From: Candidatus Thiodictyon intracellulare
GTDB lineage: Bacteria; Pseudomonadota; Gammaproteobacteria; Chromatiales; Chromatiaceae
Direction: 5' to 3'
Length of the DNA stretch: 8,677 bases
Assembly (NCBI GenBank): GCA_016292295.1
Contig: JADNEJ010000330.1
Location: 1 to 8,677, forward strand
Under the pieces are notes generated by a model. The model did no database searches and had not been told where the DNA came from. It saw only the letters and a program-made list of their open reading frames with translations. Position 1 is the first letter of the stretch. Each line of letters starts with the position of its first letter. Positions 1 through 8,677 of this stretch are shown here, in pieces. Position numbers and translations under genes: made by a program.

Positions 1-140
1 TGCCGGTTGCGGCTGGCACGATGATCGGGGTCGCCTAAAATGGCCAAAGTCGAGTGAAACACTGACCACTGTTAACTGATCTTTCTTCCCGTTCCCTGGT
101 TTCGTGACGGTGCAAGTATGCGTCGGGATCTCCCCGTAGT

Positions 141-165
141 CCGGATGGAGCGCAGCGCAATCCGG
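141..165. repeat. Hairpin with GAGCGCAGCG loop (dispersed-repeat type)
   Basis: CCGGAT at 141-146 pairs perfectly with ATCCGG at 160-165 around a 13-base loop (GGAGCGCAGCGCA). The loop core GAGCGCAGCG nearly matches the loop of the hairpin at 318-344 (GAGCGTAGCG), although the stems differ in sequence. Short palindromes with this loop are, from general knowledge, common dispersed intergenic elements in gammaproteobacteria and betaproteobacteria. Their role here is unknown. Confidence 0.6.
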
Positions 166-177
166 GGCGGTCTCTCC

Positions 178-293
178 CGGGCAGGACGGGGCATTTGCCC
201 CGTTCCGAGTGCTTATTCTGTCGCTGATCGGTACCGCGGGCCGACAAGTCCGGAGAAATCGTTACGGACGAGGCGAATGCCCCGTTCTGCCCG
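178..293. repeat. Inverted repeat: 22-bp arms at 178-199 and 272-293
   Basis: The two arms are complementary at 20 of 22 positions and are separated by 72 bases. The left arm also begins a tight hairpin of its own: ACGGGGCA at 186-193 pairs with TGCCCCGT at 196-203 across a two-base loop. The two foldings compete. There is no T-run after either, so neither looks like an intrinsic terminator. It could be a degenerate mobile repeat or the ends of a small non-autonomous element of about 116 bp. Confidence 0.55.
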
Positions 294-317
294 AGCCGGG
301 GCAGGGCGGAGCAGTAG

Positions 318-344
318 GATGGGCAGAGCGTAGCGATGCCCATC
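318..344. repeat. Hairpin GATGGGCA / TGCCCATC with GAGCGTAGCG loop
   Basis: GATGGGCA at 318-325 pairs perfectly with TGCCCATC at 337-344 around an 11-base loop. This is a very common type of dispersed intergenic hairpin in gammaproteobacterial genomes (general knowledge). A further copy of GATGGGCA at 373-380 could pair instead with 337-344, so two mutually exclusive stems are possible. No adjoining T-run is seen. Confidence 0.65.
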
Positions 345-591
345 TGCCGCCGCGATCCTTGATGGCATCAATGATGGGCATCGCGGTCGGCGCCAAATAT
401 CCGGCCAGCCTTCGCACTGGCGTTGTTCTGCCTGCGCCGCTAAAGTGGTACGTTGTTCGGGAGCTCCCGCCGGCGGCCGGACATCGTGCTGCGGCCGACT
501 GACCCGCGGCCCCCAATTTCCCGGTCGCTCCGCCAGGGCCCGCGTCCGTCGCAGGCAGCGGCACTGTCGGCGACTGTCACACGGAGTCCTC

Positions 592-2052
592 ATGCGTCTT
601 TCAGCGAGTTTACGGCCGGTCCTCGGGGCCCTGCTGGCGGGGGGCCTGCTGGCGGGGGGGCTGCTGCAGGCCCAAGCCACCACCCACGCCCTGCCCGAGT
701 TTACCGCCCTGGTGGCCGAGAACGGTCCCAAGGTCGTCAATATCAGCAGCAAACAGCGCACGCTCCCGGCCAAGCGCTTCCCGGGCGTGCCGACGCCTGA
801 CCTGCCGGACGATAGCCCGCTCCAGGACTTTTTTCGGCACTTCTTCGGCGATCAGGGCGAACCTGGGGACGCGCCGGGCGACGCTGAGCAGGGCCGTTCG
901 CTGGGCTCCGGGTTCATCGTCTCCGCCGATGGCTATGTCCTCACCAACGCTCATGTGGTCGAGGGTGCCGACGAGATCGTGGTGCGCACCAGCGACCGCC
1001 GCGAATTCGTCGCGACCCTCATCGGCTCCGACAAGCGCAGCGACGTCGCCCTGTTGAAACTCGACGCCGCCGACCTGCCGACGGTGCACATCGGCTCCGC
1101 CAAGGACCTTCAGGTCGGTGAATGGGTGCTCGCCATCGGGTCACCGTTCGGCTTCGAGCACTCCGCCACGGCGGGAATCGTGAGCGCCAAGGGCCGTAAC
1201 CTCCCCAGTGAGAACTATGTCCCCTTCATCCAGACCGACGTGGCCATCAACCCGGGCAATTCGGGCGGTCCTCTGTTCAACCTCGACGGGGAGGTGATCG
1301 GCGTCAACAGCCAGATCTACAGCCGCACCGGCGGCTTCATGGGCCTGTCCTTCGCCATCCCGATCGACGTGGCCATGGACGTGGTCGAGCAGCTCAAGAC
1401 CAAGGGGCGGGTCAGCCGCGGGTGGCTTGGGGTGCTGATCCAGGACGTCACCCGCGAACTGGCCCCGACCTTCGGCCTGCCGCAGCCGGGTGGTGCCCTG
1501 GTGGCCCAGGTCCTGCCTGACAGCCCGGCCGCCGCTGTCGGCCTCTTGGCGGGCGATGTGATCCTGCGCTACAACGGCAAGGATCTGTCCACCTCCAGCG
1601 CCTTGCCGCCCCTGGTAGGGACCACCCCGGTCGGCGAGTCGGCCCGCTTGGAGGTCCTGCGCAAGGGCAAGCCGGTCATGCTCCAGATCAAGATCGCCGA
1701 ACTCCCGGACGAAGACCAGTCCGACGACGGCAGCGGCGACAAGGCCGCCGGAGCGCCGGAGGACAAGCCCAATCGGCTCGGGATGGTGGCTGCCGACCTG
1801 CGTGCGGACCAGCGTGAGCAATTCGACATCGACCACGGCGGGGTCCTGGTGGAGCGGGTCAAGGAGGGGCCGGCGGCCCAGGCGGGCCTCGCGGCGGGTG
1901 ATATCATCCTGATGCTGGACGGTCAAGACGTCGCCGACCTGGCCGGATTCAACCGTATACTCGAGGCATTGGAACCCGGGTGCTCCGTCGCCGTGTTGGT
2001 CGAACGCGGTGACGGGCGGATGTTCTACGCCGTGCAGGTTCCTAAACCCTGA
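592..2052 (+). CDS. mucD: Do-family periplasmic serine endoprotease (MucD/DegP type)
   Basis: This is a periplasmic chymotrypsin-fold protease and chaperone that degrades or refolds damaged envelope proteins. The 486-residue product starts with a signal peptide (hydrophobic residues about 8-25, likely cut after AQA at 27-29). The catalytic triad is complete: His121 in TNAHVV, Asp151 in RSDVALLKLD, and Ser224 in INPGNSGGPLF. Two PDZ domains follow, at about 277-370 (opening GWLGV) and 394-486, joined by an acidic Asp/Glu/Ser/Gly linker. The short region before the protease domain and the overall length fit Pseudomonas MucD/DegQ better than E. coli DegP with its long LA loop. The frame is open further upstream to 445, but ATG at 592 has GGAG five bases before it and starts the signal peptide. 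The gene stands alone and is convergent with the kinase relic. No AlgU/MucAB-type neighbours are in the window. The family call is secure; the symbol rests on resemblance from memory. Confidence 0.95.
   Translation: MRLSASLRPVLGALLAGGLLAGGLLQAQATTHALPEFTALVAENGPKVVNISSKQRTLPAKRFPGVPTPDLPDDSPLQDFFRHFFGDQGEPGDAPGDAEQGRSLGSGFIVSADGYVLTNAHVVEGADEIVVRTSDRREFVATLIGSDKRSDVALLKLDAADLPTVHIGSAKDLQVGEWVLAIGSPFGFEHSATAGIVSAKGRNLPSENYVPFIQTDVAINPGNSGGPLFNLDGEVIGVNSQIYSRTGGFMGLSFAIPIDVAMDVVEQLKTKGRVSRGWLGVLIQDVTRELAPTFGLPQPGGALVAQVLPDSPAAAVGLLAGDVILRYNGKDLSTSSALPPLVGTTPVGESARLEVLRKGKPVMLQIKIAELPDEDQSDDGSGDKAAGAPEDKPNRLGMVAADLRADQREQFDIDHGGVLVERVKEGPAAQAGLAAGDIILMLDGQDVADLAGFNRILEALEPGCSVAVLVERGDGRMFYAVQVPKP
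630..659 (+). repeat. 15-bp perfect tandem duplication inside the signal peptide
   Basis: The unit CCTGCTGGCGGGGGG occurs twice without a mismatch, at 630-644 and 645-659. It is in frame and encodes LLAGG twice within the hydrophobic core of the protease signal peptide. Each unit ends in a G-tract: 6 G at 639-644 and 7 G at 654-660. Length change by one unit would keep the frame; a G-tract slip would not. Confidence 0.85.
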
Positions 2053-2070
2053 ATTTAAGAAGAATATTTG

Positions 2071-2189
2071 GCCGCAAATGAGCGCAAATAAACTGCTGGT
2101 TAGCATCGTCGCGGGCGTCACCCGTACGGCGAACATGCAGTAAAGACGAAGTTTTTGATTATTTCCGCCAATTTGCGTTCATTTGCGGC
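2071..2189. repeat. Inverted repeat of 19-bp arms between convergent genes
   Basis: The arm at 2071-2089 (GCCGCAAATGAGCGCAAAT) is the reverse complement of 2171-2189 with one mismatch. The arms contain the AT-richer words GCAAATGA and GCAAATAA, unlike the GC-rich surroundings. Repeats built of such GCAAATRA words are seen as dispersed intergenic elements in several bacterial groups (general knowledge). The repeat lies between the stop of the protease gene (2052) and the 3' end of the kinase relic (2209). A role as a bidirectional 3' end is possible, but no T-tract supports a classic terminator. Confidence 0.65.
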
Positions 2190-2208
2190 TAAACTCCTCT
2201 TTCTGGGT

Positions 2209-5374
<3,166 letters not shown>

Positions 5375-5698
5375 GGGTGGCGACAGCTCTCGTATTTTTG
5401 CTCCCCCAGGTGCGAGGGTCGGGTAGCGGCACGTCGGTGGCTCGAGGTCCTCAACCGCGGTGGCCGCTAGTCACCGTGTGGCGATTCTACCAGCGCTCGG
5501 ACTCCAACAGCGGGTCCACCGGGTTAAAAGCGCAGCTATCCCCCGGCGCAGGCGCAGAAACGCAGGCTGAGCGCTTGGATTGTGCTGCTGATGTTGACGA
5601 TGTCTCAATGTGAAGCGTATAGTTGAATGGTTGCCAGTTTCGGCGCCGTCGGCGACCGATTTCACTCTTGACTGCTACCCACTCACCCAGGGGGACCC
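5375..5698. other. Divergent intergenic spacer between kinase relic and malZ
   Basis: These 324 bases separate the start of the broken kinase (minus) from malZ (plus). I see no gene in them: the open frames are short, Arg/Pro-rich and not recognisable. The spacer contains a sigma70-like promoter pointing toward malZ at 5594-5623. A purine-rich ribosome binding site (AGGGGGA, about 5689-5695) lies just before the malZ start. No obvious promoter facing the kinase was found. Confidence 0.6.
5594..5623 (+). promoter_or_regulatory. Candidate sigma70 promoter for malZ
   Basis: TTGACG (-35, 5594-5599) and TATAGT (-10, 5618-5623) are separated by 18 bases. This gives a transcript starting near 5630 with a leader of about 70 bases before the malZ ATG. 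The boxes sit in a locally AT-richer patch of otherwise GC-rich DNA. No MalT-box or other operator was recognised. This is a prediction from consensus only. Confidence 0.5.
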
Positions 5699-7576
5699 AT
5701 GACCGCACCCGCCATGATCCATCACCAGGTCGCACCCTTCTTCATGTTGCGGGACGGGCGCTGCCGGGTCCAGTTGTGGTTGGCCGCCGCGGCGTCCCCC
5801 GACGGACTCCCCACCGGAGTCTTTGTAAGGCTGGAGCCGGACAACGAGGAGCGCCTACTCCCGATGGAGGTGGTTGGGGAGCTCGGGCGCTTCCGGGTCT
5901 ATGCGGCGGACCTGATCCCCAACCCGGCCGAACCACTGACCGTCTACGCCTTCAAGGTCCTGTGGGCTGACCGGCAGTGGTGGCTAGATGCGGCGGGCAC
6001 GAGCCCCCGGATGCCGCTGCGCGAGCGATTTTTTCGGGTCAACCTGGCGGACACAACGCCGGACTGGGTGCCGGACCAGGTCTTCTACCAAATATTTCCG
6101 GAGCGCTTTCGCAACGGCGACCCTGCGGTCAGCCCGCAGTCCGGCGCCTACGCACCGCGTGCCGACGGGCCGATCCAGGCCAAGGACTGGGGTGAGCCCA
6201 TCGACCCGGAGCGGCCGAACCGCGAATTCTACGGCGGCGACCTGATCGGTGTGCGCCAGTCGCTCGATTATCTCCAGGACCTGGGCGTCACCGCCATCTA
6301 CCTGAACCCGATCTTCACCTCACCCAGCGTACACAAATACGACATCGAGGACTTCGAACACGTCGATCCCCACCTGGGCGGCGATCAAGCCCTGGTAGAT
6401 CTCCGGGTGGCTGCCACCGAGCGGGGTATCCGGCTGGTGCTCGACGCGGTCTTCAACCACACCTCCGACACCCATCCCTGGTTCAACCGCTGGGGGACTC
6501 ACGCCGCGCCCGGGGCTTATCAAGACGTCGACGCGCCCTACCGCGGCGCCTATATCTTCCATGATCCCGCGGACCCCGAGAGCTATCAGTGTTGGCAGGG
6601 ATCCAAGGTCCTGCCGGTGCTGGAGTTCGGCAATCCCGCGGTGCGGGACTACTTCCTCGATGGCGTCGATTCCATCGTGCGCCGCTGGCTGCGTCCGCCC
6701 TATTCAGCGGACGGCTGGCGCATTGACGTGGCCCACATGATGGGGGAGGGGGCCGGTGCCCGCAACAACGCCCGGGTGCTGCGGGCGCTACGCCGCGCCG
6801 CCCGGGAGGAGAGCCCGCGCGCCTACATCGTCGGCGAGTGCTTCGGCGAGGCGACCCGCTGGCTTCAGGGCGACCAGGAAGACGGAGCCATGAACTACTA
6901 CGGCTTCTCTTTCCCGGTGCGCGCCTTCCTGGCCGGGCAGGACATGAATTACCACCCCATCGCCCTGGACGCCGTCGAACTCGATGCCTGGCTCACCGAC
7001 GCTCGTTCCCGCATCTCCTATACTAACCAACTCTGCCAAATGAACCTGCTGGGCTCCCATGACACCGCACGCTTCCTCACCCTGGTGGGGGAGGACCGGT
7101 TCCTGATGCGCCTGGCGCTCCTGCTGCTCTTCACCTATCCCGGGGTTCCCTGCGTCTACTACGGCGACGAGATAGGCATGACCGGCCACAACGACCCCTA
7201 CAACCGCGCCTGCTTCGACTGGGAAGCTGACCACTGGGACCAGCCCCTGCGCGCCTGGGTCCAGACACTCGCCGGGCTGCGCCGGGAGTACCTAGCCCTG
7301 CGCCGGGGCGCCTACCAGACCCTGCTCGCCGTCGGCGATCTCTTCGGCTTCGCCCGCTGCTTGGGCTCCGAGATCATCGTACTGATCGTCAATCGCGGCA
7401 CTGCGCCCTGCGCCGGGGTGCGCGTACCCTTGGGCGGGCTGCCCGGCCGCGCGATGAAACTGAGTGTGCTCCTGGGCGAGTGCCCCTTCGAACTGAGTGG
7501 TGACCTCTTAACCCTTGATTTGGGTGCCAAGGAGGGGCTGCTGTTGCGGGGTGAACTGAGCGACACCGTGAGTTGA
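5699..7576 (+). CDS. malZ: Maltodextrin glucosidase, GH13 alpha-amylase family (MalZ type)
   Basis: This cytoplasmic glycoside hydrolase releases glucose from the reducing end of short maltodextrins, feeding maltose/glycogen breakdown. The 625-residue product has no signal peptide. Residues about 1-118 form the N-terminal beta domain typical of MalZ/neopullulanase enzymes (DNEERLLPM, FKVLWADRQWW). The TIM barrel follows: VFYQIFPERF from 128, FYGGDL, SVHKYDIEDFEHVDP, and LDAVFNH at 248-254. Catalytic residues are present: nucleophile Asp343 in DGWRIDVAHMMGE, acid/base Glu380 in IVGECFGEA, and Asp455 in LGSHDTARF. GARNN and PGVPCVYYGDEIG also match E. coli MalZ (about 604 residues) as I recall it. 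ATG at 5699 follows AGGGGGA. The second ATG at 5714 would trim only five residues, so the start is slightly uncertain. It has its own promoter candidate and no sugar-transport or glycogen genes nearby. A neopullulanase or cyclomaltodextrinase activity cannot be excluded from sequence alone. Confidence 0.9.
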   Translation: MTAPAMIHHQVAPFFMLRDGRCRVQLWLAAAASPDGLPTGVFVRLEPDNEERLLPMEVVGELGRFRVYAADLIPNPAEPLTVYAFKVLWADRQWWLDAAGTSPRMPLRERFFRVNLADTTPDWVPDQVFYQIFPERFRNGDPAVSPQSGAYAPRADGPIQAKDWGEPIDPERPNREFYGGDLIGVRQSLDYLQDLGVTAIYLNPIFTSPSVHKYDIEDFEHVDPHLGGDQALVDLRVAATERGIRLVLDAVFNHTSDTHPWFNRWGTHAAPGAYQDVDAPYRGAYIFHDPADPESYQCWQGSKVLPVLEFGNPAVRDYFLDGVDSIVRRWLRPPYSADGWRIDVAHMMGEGAGARNNARVLRALRRAAREESPRAYIVGECFGEATRWLQGDQEDGAMNYYGFSFPVRAFLAGQDMNYHPIALDAVELDAWLTDARSRISYTNQLCQMNLLGSHDTARFLTLVGEDRFLMRLALLLLFTYPGVPCVYYGDEIGMTGHNDPYNRACFDWEADHWDQPLRAWVQTLAGLRREYLALRRGAYQTLLAVGDLFGFARCLGSEIIVLIVNRGTAPCAGVRVPLGGLPGRAMKLSVLLGECPFELSGDLLTLDLGAKEGLLLRGELSDTVS

Positions 7577-7639
7577 CATAGGCCCGTGGTAGCGGCGTCC
7601 CGCCGGGAAAAGCCTTTGCTCGCGTGTCATCGCTCCAAC
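7577..7639. other. Short spacer after malZ with a small GC hairpin
   Basis: CGGCG at 7593-7597 pairs with CGCCG at 7601-7605 around a TCC loop. No T-run follows on the plus strand, so it is not a convincing terminator for malZ. The text around it (GTAGCGGCGTCCCGCC) resembles common GC-rich dispersed intergenic repeats, which is recall rather than proof. Confidence 0.35.
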
Positions 7640-8092
7640 ATTCGCGTCGCCCCGCTCTAGCGTTCGGGATGTTGCGCTTTGGCAGCCTGATAGAGGATGT
7701 GGCGCTGGGCCAGCAGCGCGATGTCCTCGCGACGATGGCGCTTGTCCAGGGTGACGAATTTCAAGCTACGAATTTCAAGCTACTATGGTGGTGTTAGGTT
7801 ATCGTATCAGCGCTCGAATCCGTGCTCCCAGCCGCGTGCCTGCTCCAGGTACGCAAAGGGCTGATCGGGAAAGCTGTGGTGCCCCTTGAGGGTACTGAAC
7901 ATGGACTCTGGATACGGGTTATCGTCGCTCACCGCGGGCCGGCTGAAAGAGGGGAGGACGCGCAGGCGTCGCAGGGTGGCGAGAATGGTTTCGCCCTTCA
8001 TAGGCGAGCGGTGGGCCTTGTGAAAGACGCTGGCGGCCTGCCCGGCGAACTCGGTAGCGTAGATTTCCCAGCCGACGATCTTGCGGCTGTAA
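7640..8092 (-). pseudogene. IS3-family transposase (orfB) C-terminal remnant
   Basis: Read on the minus strand, the fragment begins at YSRKIVGWEIYATE (about 8090), a hallmark of the integrase-core domain of IS3-family transposases. It continues through SPMKGETILATL, VLPSFSRPAVSDDNPYPES and LEQARGW-HGFER to LKFVTLDKRH-REDIALLAQRH and PER-SGATR, the usual C-terminus. The catalytic Glu in DNPYPES is kept. The segment that should carry HSDNG, with the second catalytic Asp, is missing: AHR joins straight to SPMKG near 8008. The Trp after GFER is now TGA (7807-7809) and the Trp after PER is TAG (7657-7659). A 14-bp duplication at 7754-7781 and a small indel near 7790 shift the frame. The N-terminal half and orfA are absent. 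The element cannot encode an active enzyme. Confidence 0.8.
7754..7781. repeat. 14-bp perfect tandem duplication in the IS3 remnant
   Basis: ACGAATTTCAAGCT occurs twice back to back (7754-7767, 7768-7781), followed by two more matching bases. The coding text on the minus strand (SLKFV) is thereby written twice and the frame is shifted. Removing one copy leaves a single continuous LKFVTLDKRH match, so one copy is secondary. Confidence 0.85.
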
Positions 8093-8448
8093 ACCGGACA
8101 GCGCAGCGTCTTGATCTTGAGCATGACCAAGCGCTTGACGGCGCTCGACGGTTACCACCTCGCGCATGCGGCCGTGCAGGTGCAGCGTGTGGCGCTGGGA
8201 CTCGGCGTGGAGCATGGCCGCCAGTTGCGCGGCAGTGCCGGTGCGGACCCCGTACTTGCGTGGTCGCCCCGGACGTCTTGGGGTCGGGATCCATACAGGT
8301 CGGCATTGATGCGCAGGCGCGAGAGTAAGTGCGCGCTCACCCCGAACTGCGCCCCATTGTTGCCGTGCCCCATTGTTGCCGTACTAACTATCGCAGACCA
8401 CCAGCACCGGGACCGCGGTGAAGACGGTCCCCAGTCGAACCACCTTGT
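8093..8448 (-). pseudogene. Remnant of a second DDE transposase (IS4/IS701-like, tentative)
   Basis: On the minus strand, pieces in three frames read in order as one transposase segment: GTVFTAVPVLVVCDS, then Y-GNNGA, HLLSRLRINADLYG, RPGRPRKYGVRTGTAAQLA, ESQRHTLHLHGRMREVV, and LVMLKIKTLRCPV. The DSxYGNNG, HLLSRLR and GRPRKYG words resemble the middle of IS4/IS701-like DDE transposases as I remember them. The exact family is uncertain. The residue between DS and YGNN is a TAG stop (8384-8386), most likely a former Trp. A 16-bp duplication at 8351-8382 breaks the frame and another shift occurs near 8270. Similarity stops at about 8093, where IS3-type coding begins in the same frame. This is a dead fragment without recognisable ends. 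Confidence 0.55.
8351..8382. repeat. 16-bp perfect tandem duplication in the second transposase remnant
   Basis: GCCCCATTGTTGCCGT is present twice head to tail, at 8351-8366 and 8367-8382. On the minus strand it duplicates the YGNNGA coding segment and shifts the frame. Reading with one copy removed restores YGNNGAQFGVSAHLLSRLR. Confidence 0.9.
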
Positions 8449-8677
8449 TCAGTCACGGCGTCGCCGCTTCCTTTCAGAACATGGTCTTGCGCGCGCAAAC
8501 CCATATGGGTCGGCTGACCTTGGGCGGATTTGTGATCAAGGTCCCCCGCTTCTTTGGCGAAGGGAAGGGCCGACGTTGTCGCTGTTCGCTGTGCGGGCGA
8601 GCTGCCAGGACCAAACTGGGATGCCAGGACCAAACTGGGATGAAGTCTGCCTGCCTGCGCTCGCCCGCGACCCAGTG
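8449..8677. other. Unassigned segment at the window end
   Basis: I recognise no gene here. The minus strand may once have held the N-terminal part of the second transposase, but no clear motif supports it. A plus-strand frame without stops runs from ATG at 8479 to the window end. It has no recognisable family, and its reading depends on the 19-bp duplication near the end. The segment may be more insertion-sequence debris. Confidence 0.4.
8603..8640. repeat. 19-bp perfect tandem duplication near the window end
   Basis: TGCCAGGACCAAACTGGGA occurs twice in direct tandem (8603-8621, 8622-8640), followed by two more matching bases. It lies outside any recognised gene. Confidence 0.9.

Larger units (their letters stand above)
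1..591. other. Noncoding leader region upstream of the protease gene, rich in hairpins
   Basis: I find no convincing gene in this stretch. Short open frames on both strands have low-complexity Arg/Pro/Ala-rich translations, which is typical of shadow frames in GC-rich DNA, and none resembles a known family. It does contain a hairpin at 141-165, a pair of inverted 22-bp arms at 178-199 and 272-293, and a hairpin at 318-344, listed separately. I could not place a convincing sigma70 promoter for the downstream protease. The last 150 bases are GC-rich and end in a plausible ribosome binding site (GGAG at 583-586) five bases before the protease start. Confidence 0.6.

Noticed and set aside
15..30. 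Possible sigma54 promoter (TGGCACG followed by TCGG)
   Set aside because: The -12 element should read TTGC at the proper spacing and does not, so it is too weak to support.
445..591. Upstream extension of the protease reading frame by 49 codons
   Set aside because: The added residues are Arg-rich and unlike any Do protease, and would bury the signal peptide. ATG at 592 has a well-placed ribosome binding site.
213..773. A 186-codon minus-strand open frame across the leader region and the start of the protease gene
   Set aside because: It overlaps the protease coding region, its composition is that of a shadow frame, and part of it just translates the dispersed hairpin at 318-344.
1141..2136. 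A 331-codon minus-strand open frame opposite the protease gene
   Set aside because: It is an antisense shadow: the plus strand encodes a complete protease with its catalytic triad and PDZ domains, and the minus translation has no recognisable domain.
5487..5735. Small minus-strand gene in the malZ spacer
   Set aside because: It has no recognisable family or ribosome binding site, and it overlaps the malZ promoter and start.
7593..7605. Intrinsic terminator after malZ
   Set aside because: The stem is only 5 bp and no T-run follows it on the plus strand.
7754..8642. CRISPR array from the direct repeats near the end
   Set aside because: The repeats are different sequences, each present only twice with no spacers between copies.
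8479..8677. Partial plus-strand gene running off the window end
   Set aside because: The frame is open but has no recognised motif, lies in insertion-sequence debris, and passes through the 19-bp duplication.

Overview
The window is high-GC proteobacterial DNA. The proteins look gammaproteobacterial: a MucD/DegP-type protease, a MalZ-type maltodextrin glucosidase and a Cache-GAF hybrid histidine kinase. A purple sulfur bacterium (Chromatiaceae-like) is my best guess, but this is inference from protein style and intergenic repeats, not a database result.

Layout. Bases 1-591 hold no convincing gene. They carry several hairpins and inverted repeats, including two copies of a dispersed-repeat type hairpin with a GAGCGYAGCG loop. 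Bases 592-2052 (+) encode an intact periplasmic Do-family serine protease. A short convergent intergenic stretch (2053-2208) contains a 19-bp inverted repeat. Bases 2209-5374 (-) are the relic of one large membrane-bound hybrid sensor kinase (TM, Cache-like sensor, TM, coiled coil, GAF, HisKA, HATPase, REC, REC). It is broken by about eleven frameshifts and four in-frame stop codons. A 324-bp divergent spacer holds a sigma70-like promoter. It leads into an intact MalZ-type GH13 enzyme at 5699-7576 (+). From about 7640 to the end are remains of two different transposases on the minus strand: an IS3-family orfB C-terminal fragment fused to a piece of another DDE transposase. Both are decayed, and short perfect tandem duplications lie in and around them.

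How the genes relate. The protease acts in envelope protein quality control and MalZ in cytoplasmic maltodextrin/glycogen-derived sugar use. No operon links them. The dead kinase lies between them, convergent with the protease gene and divergent from malZ. I see no intact novel system. The most notable content is the contrast between two intact genes and heavily decayed neighbours, the uniform C-to-T/G-to-A type of the inferred nonsense changes, and the cluster of short tandem duplications.
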